64,000 nt of DNA, taken from contig OW388302.1 in the NCBI GenBank assembly GCA_936450465.1, positions 19,979,569 through 20,043,568 of the forward strand, written 5' to 3'. The notes below the pieces were generated by a model, which did not search any database, was not told the origin of the DNA, and saw nothing but the letters and a program-made list of their open reading frames with translations. This DNA is from Gibbula magus (Eukaryota; Mollusca; Gastropoda; Trochida; Trochidae). Made by a program: the position numbers and the translations under genes. Shown here in pieces: positions 45,290 to 56,389 of this stretch. The stretch's first letter is position 1, and the number at the start of each line of letters is the position of its first letter.

Positions 45290-45640
45290 TTCATCTGGTT
45301 TTTTTCTCATCAAAGTAATTTGTTCATCAAAGTTAGTTTTGCATCAAAGTTAGTTTTTGTTGTCAAAGTTAATCAAAGTTATATTTTTCATCAAGGTCAT
45401 TTTTTTAATTATTATTAAAGTCTTTTTTTAACAGTTAGTTTTTCATCAAAGTCAGTTATTTTCATCAAAGTTAGTTTTGCATCAAAGTTATGTTTTGTTA
45501 TCAAAGTTACTTTTTAAATCAAAGTTATTTTTTTCATTCAAAGTCCTTTTTTTATCAAAGTCATTTTTGTTATCAAAGTTAGTCATGTTTTTCATCAAAC
45601 TATTATATTTCATCAAAGTCAGTTATTTTCATCAAAATAT
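45290..45640. repeat. degenerate tandem repeat of 'catcaaagttagtttt'
   Basis: About 17-20 loosely spaced units of 15-20 bp (atcaaagtta, tcatcaaagtcagtta and variants). Confidence 0.7.
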
Positions 45641-45839
45641 TTTAAAATAACTGGGTGGTTTATGTCCTAGGTGGCAATTGTCCTAGGTGGCAATTGTTCT
45701 AGGTGGCAATTGTCCTAGGTGGCTTTTGTCATGGTGGCATTTGTCCGGGTGGCTTTTATCCGGGTGGCTTTTATCCGGGTGGCTTTTGTCCTGCTCCCGT
45801 TATAAATTCGCTCCACTCCATTTCAATTCATATGGCTAG

Positions 45840-46745
45840 TTTTCGATTATTGCAGTCACGTATCGGACAACTGTACTTAACAGGCAGATATGCTCGAAAG
45901 GCTCCGTTTGTGGTGCTGTTCGTGGTACCAGCCATCACCGGATTTATAAAGAAACTGTCAACCGCTATGTCAATGTCCACAAGATGACAAGGTTTTACAA
46001 AATGGTTAAAACCACTAGGCCGAGTTATCTTAGTAATCTTGTACCTCCTAGATTATCAGATGTCACTGATTATAATCTTCGCAATGATTCGAATCTTCAG
46101 ATTACACTTCTCCCAGATGCAGTTAAATTATGGAATTTATTGCCAGCTGAACAGATAATTACAGCCAGTGTCAATATTTAAAACTGCCATTCTAAACAAT
46201 ACTATTGTTTACAGCTATTTTGACTTAAACACCGGTAGCAGATTTTGTCAAATAATACATTCTCGTATTCGACTGGAATGTAGTGATCTTAGTGCACATA
46301 AATATCAACGGTCTATCTCCAACACCAGCTTGCTCACGTGGTTATATCTTTGAAGGCTCTATTCATTATTTCCTTGTATGTCCTCTATAGCGATATTCGT
46401 CAAAGACTGTTTTTTTATGCAAAGGGATTCGACCCTAACATTTTTTTGGAAGTCACATTTCTTCCCCAGCTGTAAATATGCAACTCTTTAATTCAGTTCA
46501 CTCGTTGATAAATCAACAGGCAGATTTAATTTAAAGTAGTGCTTCTATGGCACAGTCATAATTTGTATTTTATTGGCGTTCTTTTTTCAGATTGTATCAT
46601 TTATTTGTATTCATATTTATTCTGTACATTCATCATGTCATGTGTTGTATTGGGTTGTATCCCGTTGCGGTATTTATATAAGCATTTGCTTGTGTACACA
46701 TCCGGTTCCTTCTTTTTTGGAAATAAATATGTTTAAACCATTTCA
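45840..46745 (+). pseudogene. LINE remnant, RT C-terminal end
   Basis: FRLLQSRIGQLYLTGRYA (45843), then RFYKMVKTTRPSYLSNLV with PPRLSDVTDYNLRN and LPDAVKLWNLLPAEQI (45984-46160), then FCQIIHSRIRLECSDL and HKYQRSISNTSL (46240-46340), FLVCPL. This is the usual YNLRN...WN.LP and Cys/His end of non-LTR retrotransposons. Frames shift several times. It starts directly after the end of element B. Confidence 0.7.
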
Positions 46746-47034
46746 CTTTTGGAAATCGTAGGAGCCATGGCATTTATGAATGGACACGACACGAAGTTAA
46801 CCTACCAGTATTTACATTGAAAACAACCACATGTAACTGCTAACATTATTACACGTGTAAAGTGTGTTGTTTTATTTTCTTACAGTGCTCAATAAGATGC
46901 AATGCAGATAAATTAAGTCTGTCCGTAGTGTGTTTTAAATGTCTCAATGCCAGATCGCGAAAATGTAAATACATTTCCTCGCCATTATCTTAGATTGCCC
47001 TTAGATTAGCCTTAACAACAAATATCAATCTTTA

Positions 47035-47155
47035 TTTCATAACCACTAACCGTGGTACATGAAAAAATTACAATATACATTTAAGGCATAACATTTAGGC
47101 TGTGCTTTATATACATAATACATAGGATTAACTCTTGAACACACATGTTCGTAAC
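47035..47155 (-). repeat. retroposon 3' tail, antisense
   Basis: Reverse complement of 43130-43256 with few differences (tcaatctttatttcataacc, acatttaggctgtgctttat). Confidence 0.65.
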
Positions 47156-47682
47156 TAGAAAAGCTAATCAACTTAAAGATGTATGTGTCTCGACTTTGTT
47201 TAACTGTTGACATAACTTAGTAATTGTTGTGACAGACAATCAGTGAAAATACGTGACCCCTTCGATTCATTAATGTAAACAATAACACTAGAGAGACGCT
47301 CGTTCGGTTGCCCAGTTGCCTAAAGCGTGACAAGCCCTGGTTGGCTAATTGAAACGTTTGCCGACTGTTTTAGTGAGGTACATTTAAAAAGCTAATTTTA
47401 AACTATTTCCGATTTGATTTGAAAAAAATGAAGTGGTAGTGTTATTTTCTTTACTAATGTCATAATTTCTGCAAAACGTACCCCCTCGAGGTTCCCGGTA
47501 CTTTAAATGTGTTAATGTCAATCTGTGACAAAGGCGGGAGTAGAACGTGTGGTAAATTAACGTATACTTGTGATAAAGGGCCAATTACAACTTGTAGTAA
47601 GTGTGTTAAAGGATAGATGTAATGACATACGAGCGTGTGGTCACATATCAATGTCAATATGACAACTGCTCGTTTTTAAATG

Positions 47683-47968
47683 GGGGCGGGATCGCGTTCG
47701 GCTTCGGATCAAGAGGTCCGGGGTTCGAATCCCGCCAGGGGCACGGCAACTTTGTCTGCAGTAGAGAATTGTTCTACACGCAGTAAGGATTGGGTGCAAT
47801 GCTACAGCAGTACCACCCATGGTTCGCTAGTTCAAGCAGATGCTCGCAGGTTTCACCGCAATGCATAGCCACACGGCATTGTGGGCTTTCTCCCTGCCAT
47901 AATACTAGCAGCCGCGATGTAAGTGAAATACTCTTGAAAGCGGCGTTTAACCCCAACTCACTTCACAT
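47683..47968 (+). mobile_element. tRNA-derived SINE
   Basis: Part of the A-box region is lost (gggatcgcgttcggcttcgg), while the B box is intact (ggttcgaatcccgcc). The body 'cagtagagaattgttctaca' and tail 'ggcgtttaaccccaactcac' are complete. In intron 11. Confidence 0.8.
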
Positions 47969-48459
47969 CGACTTTAAATTACTGAAATCGGCCGATAAAT
48001 TACTTATGTACGGCTTTTTAAAAAAAACTGCCTAATTTAGCCCCAGCGACCACAATGAAAATCTGCGGGGTGTGGTCCCTGAAGCGATAACTCCTGTGAC
48101 GTCACTGGAGTGGAACCACGTAATCTCATCATCGGCGATAGTCATAATTCAACGTTATTTCGCATCATTTGGATTGTTAATTTCACTATCAAAACTTCAA
48201 TACAACATCTTTAGTTTTCCATATATCGAATATATAGATATCAAACTAGGTAATTCCGCAGATGACAATCACATAATTAGTGTATAAACATGTGTTCATA
48301 AATCCATCGAGCGGCAGTGATAATCATCATTAATTAATTACGACCGCTCGTCTGTGGTTAATCAGTCACGCCTCAATGTTTGTCTTGTCTTGAAAAGGGA
48401 TCACGGCATTGTTAAACTGGGTAAATTCAAATCGTCTTAATAATCAACTGCTAGTGACA

Positions 48460-48580
48460 GACAGACAGATATGTTTATTTACATCTCACTCGCACAAATA
48501 TACATACTTAAAATATACCATATATAAAAGCGACCAATCGCCAAGCGATTTGAGAGATGATAAAACACGTAAAAGACAAT
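48460..48580 (+). repeat. retroposon tail scrap
   Basis: 'tttatttacatctcactcg' and 'cgaccaatcgccaagcgatt' as at 33683-33810. It ends about 60 bp before exon 12. Confidence 0.5.
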
Positions 48581-48638
48581 CTGTACAGATGTTACAACTT
48601 AACCAAATATATGCATTGAATTCCCTTGCTGTTTCCAG

Positions 48639-48824
48639 GGTGTGGCTTGCAATGCAAGAATGGCGGTACTCTAAATGAAAAGCGCTGCGTATGCCAGTGC
48701 GTGAATGGCTATAAAGGCGCTGACTGCAGCGTCCCGCCGTGTCCCCCAACCTGCATCAACGGGCACCAGAACAAACATACCTGTGATTGCGAATGTCACT
48801 TTGGATGGAGCGGGACAAACTGTG
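48639..48824 (+). CDS. exon 12: two EGF-like modules
   Basis: Residues 476-538; acceptor gctgtttccag, donor GTGAGT at 48825, phase 1-1, 186 bp. Module 1 reads CGLQCKNGGTLNEKRC and ends GYKGADC; module 2 reads CPPTCINGHQNKHTC and ends GWSGTNC; linker SVPP. It follows a 9.25-kb intron filled with nested mobile elements. Confidence 0.93.
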
Positions 48825-49027
48825 GTGAGTTGATGGTGTAATCAAGAGTTTACATTTACGCTTTCAAGCTGACAACTTTCCTAAACAGCATCTAATGGAA
48901 ACGCGGACTGTGTCGCGGTTACGTGTTTGATTAAAGAGTAGATCTCTTAAGTCACCCGTCAGATACATAGTAAAACTTAATACTTTATAGAATGTTTTCG
49001 TTCTGATATTTGATTGCAGTATAACTG

Positions 49028-49300
49028 TTATTATACCCCGACCTAAAAAAGGTCGGGGGTATATAGTAATACCAATGATTCCGTCCGCCCGTTCGTCCGT
49101 CCGTCGACAATTTTTGTCAGATCGATTACAGAAAACTATTCATCCCATCATTTTCAAATTTGGTACATGTCTTTTTCACAACTAGGAGAGGTGCATGGCA
49201 AAATGTAACTCGATTGGGTGAATTTTTGGCGATTTTTTGTATTTTTTTACTTCGTCATATTCGGAGCTAGAATGAATGAAGCTACTTCTGTGTTGTGATT
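49028..49300 (+). repeat. hairpin-headed dispersed repeat, 5' part
   Basis: ttattataccccgacctaaa folds with ggtcgggggtatatag, followed by gtccgcccgttcgtccgtcc and a body 'ttcaaatttggtacatgtct'. The 3' part is not found; the LINE begins near 49395. Confidence 0.6.
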
Positions 49301-49398
49301 TGTTGACTTTATCATTTTCTTTTTCATGCAATTTTCATCATAAGCTACTTCTGTGTTCTTCTTGATTTTACTATTTTATATTTCCACTGGTTATATTT

Positions 49399-50188
49399 TT
49401 GGAAAATATTCATGTTGAAATAACATGCAATAACGCAAATTTCAATAACCTGTTCTGGACACTACTAAAGCAAACCCACATAAACAAAAACCCACAAAAC
49501 TTGCATCACAGCACCTCACTGCCCCAACCTCCAGTAACGCCAAACCCAAGCCACCCCAAGCCCCGCCCGGCTCAACCAACCACCCGCTCTCCCAACCCCG
49601 CCCAAAAACCACTTCCACCCCGCCCAACCCAATCACCCACCCACCCGCCATGCCCCACCCCCAGTACTCAACCCTCTCCTCTCTACCCCCCGCGGCACAA
49701 ATAAAAAAAACCATCCCGCGCTTAAAAAAACCTCCCTCCGCAAAACCTTATGCCTAAACCTCCAATCCTTCACCATCCCGACCGGAGCCACCTTCATGGA
49801 CAACGGTGTACCCCCACCATCTACCACCATCTTCTAACCAAAACCTCCCTCCCTCCTGCATGCCTCTACCCGGCACCCCTCTTCCACCTCCCACCTCCCA
49901 AACCCCGCATGAAAATCATACCTCTCCCCCACCCAACAGTGCATGAAAATCTATCTTTCCTTCACCTCCCCTAAAACCCGCCGCAAAAAAACCCGCTCCA
50001 AATCCCCAACCTTCCTCACCTCTACAAACCCCAAACCCAGGCCCGCCCTATCCTCCCACCCCAACCTCCCCATCGTAGCATTTATCTCCCTCGACCTCAC
50101 TTCCCGCTTCTTAAACCTACATAAACTCCATAAAATGGCCCAAAAAGCCAACCCATTCTCTTGCAACTACCAAACCTTATCTCCATAA
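49399..50188 (+). pseudogene. LINE ORF1 (Pro-rich, gag-like), broken
   Basis: Translation gives long Pro/Lys/Thr-rich stretches (for example PPVTPNPSHPKPRPAQPTTR, then KTRRKKTRSKSPTFLTS and a C-terminal IVAFISLDLTSRFLNLHK) spread over two or three frames. The + strand is strikingly poor in G here. It directly precedes endonuclease and RT sequence in the same direction, the place of ORF1 in non-LTR elements. No CCHC zinc knuckle seen. Confidence 0.55.
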
Positions 50189-50242
50189 ATAAAATCAAGT
50201 ATATACCAAATTTACCAATCATCCTCATTCCCTAAAATAACC

Positions 50243-51010
50243 ATGCAGCACAAAATAAATATCATTTTCCTTACTACTTATTCCTCGTTTTTTCATTCAT
50301 TCATTCAAATTATCCAATGGAATGCTAGTGGCCTTTCGGCACACGGCCATGAGCTTAAATCATTAATTAAGCGTAACAATTTAAACCCCCATGTAATTAC
50401 CATTCAGGAAACCCATTTCGGCCCTAGGTCTAACTTTAATAATCCAGGAAATAAACTGCTCAGGCTCCACCGGTCCAAAACCAGTCCTGGTCGCTCATAG
50501 GAGGCCTAGCTATTTTTATCCAGGAACAACTTAATCATTCCACCATAAACCTAGATTTAAAATCCACTAGAGGCGCATGCCATAACCATTAAACACTATA
50601 ACGCTAGGGTTTATATATATATATAATAAACCTCACCTCACCTAAAAAAAATTAGCCCCCGGTCGTTCCACGTAGTTGTGCGACTTCAACAGCCACCACC
50701 CGAATTGGGGAGTAAATGATTAGGTTGATCATAACGGCAAACTAATTGCCGACTGGGTCATAAATAACAATTTTGTCATCCATAACACTAACATTCCAAC
50801 TAGGTTCGATAGCTACAGGGACTCTATGTCCGCTATCGATTTAACAATCACTACCCCGGACATCGCTAGCAATACCGAGTGGCAGGTATACGATGATTCC
50901 TGGGGAAGTGATCATTTTCCCATACTTGTAACTCTTAATAATTTCCTTCCATCAAATAATCCAAACATTGAAAATTGTCCCCAAAACCCTAAATTCCATT
51001 ATAACAGGGC
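50243..51010 (+). pseudogene. LINE ORF2, AP-endonuclease domain
   Basis: IIQWNASGLSAHGHELKSLI and NPHVITIQETHFGP (50300-50430) are the first EN motifs (N and the QET glutamate). After stops and shifts, NPTRFDSYRDSMSAIDLTIT and WQVYDDSWGSDHFPILV (50795-50930) carry the SDH motif. The fragment between (DFNSHHPNWG at about 50675) contains a frameshift. The clade is near I/Jockey by general look; not certain. Confidence 0.75.
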
Positions 51011-52330
51011 TGACTGGGATAAATTCAATGCACTTTGCAACCAGCTAAACCCAGCAGACCTTGAAAATAAAGACCCCGAAACCTTTTCCAATAACTTCAC
51101 TAATGCTCTCATAAATGCTGCCAAACAACCCATCCCCTTTTCCGCCCCTAAATTTTTAAAACCTACAGTTCCTAGGTGGACTGAGGAAATTAGAGTTGCG
51201 GGCAAACAGCGTAAAGCGGCCTTTAAGAAGGCAAAGCGCAACACCTCAAAATTACCTTATGATAGGCAACTAAAAAATAAAGTAAATTCACTTATCAAAC
51301 AAACCAAAACACAACACTGGGACAATTTCTGCGAGGAGTTGAATGGCAGGGCCAATTCGAAAGAAATTTGGAATAACCTCAGAGTCATACGTTGCGGCAT
51401 ACGCAGGGGCAAAATCCCACCAATAAATTATCTCCAAAAACCTAAAGCTAATGCAATCGCATCACACTTCGCTACTGCAAGCAGCAACAGTAATAACTCA
51501 CCGGAGTTTTTTAAACACAAAAATAACACCGCAGGCACAGCAAAGCAACCTACAGATAACAAACCAATCAACAAAGCATTCACCATGGAGGAGCTTCATT
51601 TTGTACTAAATAATAGGAAGAAATGAACGCTCCAGGGCTAGACCTAACTTCCTACCAAATCATTAAGAAGCTACCCCCCTTCACCATTATTCTCCTAAAT
51701 CTTTATAACACCATTTGGCAACAGGACAAGCTACCTACCAACTGGAAGGAAGCTTTAGTAATCCCAATACCTTAACCAATTAAACCCTCCGGGGACCCCA
51801 ATTCCTATAGGCCCATCTCCCTAACTTCAAATCTATGTTAAGTAATGGAGTCGATGGTAAAGCATCGCCTCCAATCTAACCTAATCATCAACCCCTTAAA
51901 CAACGACCAGAGTGGATTCACTCCAGGTCGTTCTACCCTAAATAATCTTGCTCGCCTAGAGCAAGATATTAAAAAAGCACAAAACCAAAAGCATTATACA
52001 CTCGCAATTTTCCTGGATTTTTCAAAAGCTTTCGATTTGGTGTGGCATCCAAAAATTAACTAAAAAGGCCTCTTGGGCAACATAATTAATTACATCCAGG
52101 ATTTCCTACACAATAGGCAAATAACTGTCGGGGTCGAAAACCAAAAATCTGAAAATTCCTTTGGAAAATGGCACCCCACAAGGCAGCATCATTAGCCCTA
52201 CCTTATTCAACATTATGGTGGATGACCTTTTCGAAGGCATCTCCCAAAAATGAATCCAATCCGCACTAACTAAAGTCGGCAAATGGGCCGACAAATGGGG
52301 CTTTAAAATAAATGCGGAAAAACCATAGCT
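51011..52330 (+). pseudogene. LINE ORF2, linker and reverse transcriptase
   Basis: 50826-51626 is one open frame (266 codons) running from EN into the RT N-terminus (FTMEELHFVLNNRKK). Then, with frameshifts: NAPGLDLTSYQIIKKLP, PTNWKEALVIPIP, DPNSYRPISLTSNLC, MVKHRLQSNLIINPLNNDQ, GFTPGRSTLNNLARLEQDI and LAIFLDFSKAFDLVWH (first catalytic Asp region). The element breaks off near 52330 before the YADD region, so it lacks the active centre and the C-terminus. One of the less decayed LINEs in the window. Confidence 0.78.
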
Positions 52331-52419
52331 CCAGTTCGAATCCAAATTTTGATTTTTAACATAGGAAAAATTTCCAAAATGCACTTAGACTTGCAACTAT
52401 TAGATTTTTAAAACAATTT

Positions 52420-53240
52420 TTCTGACCCCATGTATTTTTGCGAAAACACACCTCCGAAGATATTTGTATCTAAGAGCTGAAACTTGCATGTATGAATAGC
52501 TGAAGCATTGGGGGATAAGTTATTTTTTTTTAGCAAACTCTTAATACTTTTCAGTGACTTTTCAAAGTATGTGATTTTGAAAATTAACCAACTTAAAATG
52601 CAATATCTGAGACCTGGATGAATAAATGCATTAAATTTTCAGGTCTACTAGACTAAAGCTTAGTGTATAAGAATCAATAATACAATCGATCGAACAGTCA
52701 TTTCCGGCCGTGAAAAAAAATGACCAAAAATATGGTCTCCGATTTTTTACCTTTTTAAAAAATATCAAAATGCACATAGAAATTTGAAACATTAAAAAAA
52801 AAGATACGCAAAAACAATACAAACAAAATAGTAAACATGACGAATTCGTAATCAACTTGGTTTAGCCGCCATTTTGATTTTCTTTAAATTTGTCTGATTT
52901 TGACATGTTAAATTTTGGTCTAGATAATCCTAGAGACATACTAGAGACTTGTTTTAAAAGATTCTTAATAACCAGACAACCAAAATGTAACCATGGCGAG
53001 GTCATAGGTCACGTGGTTTTAATGCCATATTGAATTGTAACCTTTATTCAATTTGTTTGACCTCATTCACTTTTGCGGAAACACCGCTCTGAAGATATTT
53101 GCATCTAAGCGCTGAAACTTAGATCTATGTGCAGCTGAATCATTGGGTAATAACAAGTTTGTCATTAGCGAACTCCTAATACATTTTTCACAGTGAACAA
53201 TCGAATTTAGGTGACTTTTCCAAAATCGCGTTTGTAGCGT
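52420..53240 (+). repeat. two diverged direct repeats about 620 bp apart
   Basis: 52425-52570 and 53045-53225 share 'gaagatattt(g)tatctaag', 'gctgaaactt', 'agctgaa(g/t)cattggg' and 'agcgaactcctaatac'-like words. Part of an unknown dispersed repeat. Confidence 0.5.
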
Positions 53241-53490
53241 GTCTTTGTTATGTTATTACTCAACAATTGAAAATCCTCGAATTACATCATAGAATAGTAC
53301 ATAAATGAACATTGGGTATTTTCTATAATCACAATTTCATCAAGAAAAGCATGTTATTCATATCAGAAAAGGCATAAAACTTAATTAAAATATGTATGTC
53401 TCTACTGAAAATGTTTTAACTTGAAGTATTATTGAATTGTAACAGTTAAATAGGAAACAAACAAGTACAGTAAGCTACTGTTGGAACATG

Positions 53491-54443
53491 ACTTTATTAT
53501 CCCCCGCCACGAAGTGGAAGGGGGATATAGGTTTGGGCTCCGTCCGTGCGTCCGTCCGTCCGTTTGTCCGTCCGTCCGTGCGTCCGTCTGTCCGTCCGCT
53601 ATAATGGGGACACTTTTCTCAGAAACTATTAAAGATAGGACAACCAAATTTGGTGTGTGGCTTGTGGACATAAATACCTCGATGGAGTTCGAAAATAAGA
53701 ACCGTGTGATTATTTTTTCCGGAGTTATTGCCCTTGTTCCGTAATTTTGGACTCTGTTCATAGTATCTCCAAAGGGGACAGCTTTTCTCAGAAACTGTTT
53801 AAGATAGGATTTCCAAATTTGGTGTGTGGCTTGTGGACATAAATACCTTGATGGAGTTCGAAAATAAGAACCGTGTGATTATTTTTTCCGGAGTTATTGC
53901 CCCTGTTCCGTATGTTTGGACTCGGTTCATGCTATCTCTAAAGGGGACAGCTTTTCTCAGAGACTATTTAAGATAGGATTACCCAATTTGGTGGATGGCT
54001 TGAGGGCATAAGTACCTTGATGGAAAATGAGAAGCACACAATTAATCTTTGCGGAGTTATTGCCCTTGTTCTGTACATTTGGACTCTGTTCAAGGTATCA
54101 CCAAAGGGGACAGCTTTTCTCAGAATCTATTTAAGATAGGATAACCAAATTTGGTGTGTACTTTAAGGCCATCGATACCTTGACGGAATTTGAAAAAAAG
54201 AAGCATGTGATTATTTTTTCCGGAGTTATTCCCCTTGTTCCGCTTTTTCGACTCTGTTTCAAGTATCTAAGGATATAGCTTTTCTCAGACATTGTTTAAC
54301 ATCAAATCAGTTGTGTGGCTTGAGGATATCGTTACCTTAATGGAAAGAAAATGAGCAGCGCACAATTATTTCTTCTTGAATTATTGCCCTTGTTCTAATT
54401 TCTTGTGTCTGGCGGGGGATGGTGATGACTATGTCTTCTTGTT
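53491..54443 (+). repeat. hairpin-headed dispersed repeat with about 180-bp sub-repeats
   Basis: Head tattatcccccgccacgaag / tggaagggggatatagg, tract gtccgtccgtccgtttgtcc, then four to five sub-repeats (gacagcttttctcagaaact, ccaaatttggtgtgtggctt, tttccggagttattgccctt), tail ggcgggggatggtgatgact ending CTTGTT. A 3' fragment is at 27765. Confidence 0.7.
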
Positions 54444-54599
54444 AAAGTCTCCTTTCCTTGATGTTATGAGCTAAAAAGACTGCTGTAACTAAACGACTTG
54501 ACAAATTTTCATAACTTGCAGGAATGAGAAATGCTGAAATAAGTTAATAAGCATTATAGGAATCATAAATACGGCTGAATCCTGTTGCCATCGCTTGCG

Positions 54600-55060
54600 A
54601 CTATATTTTGAGGTTATAAAAAAACGGTGGTGCCTCGGGCAACAAAGTTGGTAAAAAAGCTAAAATATAGTGTGGATTGTGTACATCTGTATAGACCGGG
54701 ATTCTGGGTTGTGGATTGAGCTTCACACCTGTAAATAATGACATTATGAATTGTAGATTTGACTATTCATTAGCCCCCAATAAGGACCTCATAGGCGACA
54801 CTGTTGAAAACTTTTCCCCTTTTTCTTTTCAAGAACTAAAGCCTTAAAATCTTATGTGTGCAGACATCTTAAACGATGTTCTAATAAACCCCTACATTCT
54901 GGAAAGTTTAATTTACATGATCTATAACATTGTCAATTAAGATGCAGAACCCGTGGCTCTAGTTTGTTTCTATGGATACACAATTTACAATTCGCAACTG
55001 TAAGACTGAACTCAATGAAACCTGGATTGTTGAAACATCTTGTATAGGTTGAAATTATAA
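54600..55060 (+). repeat. scrap of the 23345-type repeat
   Basis: Words 'attatgaattgtagatttga', 'cctcataggcgacac' and 'cttttcaagaactaaagcct' match the sub-repeat of 23345-24140 loosely. Confidence 0.45.
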
Positions 55061-55194
55061 CCTGTGATATGAATACCCGATAATTTTCAGTACAAAAATT
55101 GTCAGTAATGAAGGATTTTTTTCAAGAATAAAGATTCCCATTCACTGGATAACTATCAGTTTACACTTTATAGCCGACGGTCTTTTTCCTTGTT

Positions 55195-55750
55195 ATTCCA
55201 CCGCTATGTAATACCGTGGGATATAGTCGTCTCCCTGTCCGTCCGTAATTTCGTTTCCGGAGCAAAACTCAACACCGTTCATGATATCTTTCTGAAACTT
55301 TCCATGTGTATTATCCACTAACTGAAGTGGTGCTTTTTGATATTTTCAGATTTCTGATTTTTTTTTTGGTATTGATTCAATAGAAACGTGTTGAATTTGG
55401 ACTTTGTTCAGAGACAGGTTCGTTTCCGGAGCACAGCTCCAAAACTCTTCAGCATATCTTCCTAAAACTTTGCATGTTTATTACCCACTAACTGAAGTTG
55501 TGCCTTTTGATATTGTTAGATTTCTGACATTTTTTATTTGTTTCTGTTAACAAAGAAACGTGTTTGATTTGGACTTTGTCCAGAGATAGGTCTGTTTCTG
55601 GAGCAGAACTCTAAAACCCTTAACATACCTGAAACTCTGTAATACCAACTAACTGAAGTACGGTAGTAGATATACACTTATCTGTCAAAGATTTGTTTTA
55701 CACATTTTTTTGGGACCGGTGGGATATGTCATCTTCTGATGACTCTTGTT
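55195..55750 (+). repeat. dispersed repeat, second copy of the 16048 type
   Basis: Head ccgctatgtaataccgtggg + atatag, then gtccgtccgtaatttcgttt, three sub-repeats and the end gggatatgtcatcttctgat + gactcttgtt, identical to 16560-16590. It stops 79 bp before exon 13. Confidence 0.7.
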
Positions 55751-55829
55751 TATACGAACATCAAATGTACTGAATTTAAATGAAACGTTATTTTAACTAA
55801 CCTAGCACATAACACTTGTTATCTTTCAG

Positions 55830-55919
55830 ATTGTAGCAGGACCTGTAACAACAATGGTACGCTTGCGGACAACTGCACCTGTTCTAGCTGTGCTGGAGGC
55901 TTCACGGGCGACTCGTGTG
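55830..55919 (+). CDS. exon 13: single EGF-like module
   Basis: Residues 538-568; acceptor gttatctttcag, donor GTAAGG at 55920, phase 1-1, 90 bp. It reads CSRTCNNNGTLADNC, then TCSSCAGGFTGDSC. The usual C-x-C-x-C becomes C-x-C-x2-C, a one-residue insertion between the fourth and fifth cysteines. It is nearest in layout to the single-module exon 8. Confidence 0.9.
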
Positions 55920-56389
55920 GTAAGGAGCAACTCGAATTCCTCACTCCCTTTTTCAACTGACAGGTTTTTTGTTGTTGAATTTTGCATTTCAGAAACTAAA
56001 AATTATTCAATGTGTGATTGTGCATGACTTATCTGTAATGTTATGAATGAATCTTACTCTATAGACAATAAGTCAAGTTTATTCCGTATTTCAGGCCACA
56101 TGGCCCATGGTACAATGGTATTTGAAGAAGTTCATAGTTATCACATGACCAATATTGTGCTAGGAGGATCTTAACCTGATTTTAAATAAAAGGTAATGCG
56201 TAAATAAAGGTATGCGAATGTTAAACGAAGTATATTTACATCTTGTGTGTTCAATATTTGCAAAGTCAATCTGGGTTTACAATATGTTTGGATGAACAAA
56301 AAATAGTCATTACAAACAAAATTTGTGTCATATAAAGAAAACAGCATTGTCACATTGTCAACAGATCGAATCTAATCAAGTTTCTAATT

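Larger units (their letters stand above)
44246..45797. mobile_element. element B with ends of tandem GGTGGCTTTTGTCC units
   Basis: Left end: ctaggacaaacgccacccgg, aaaaaagccacctcgg, acaattgccacctagg, acaaaagccaccc. Right end (45652-45793): nine or so inverse units such as ggtggcaattgtcctag and ggtggcttttatccgg. Units are 16-18 bp. Element C is nested inside, and 45290-45640 is a degenerate run of 'catcaaagttagtttt'. No transposase recognised. Confidence 0.65.
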
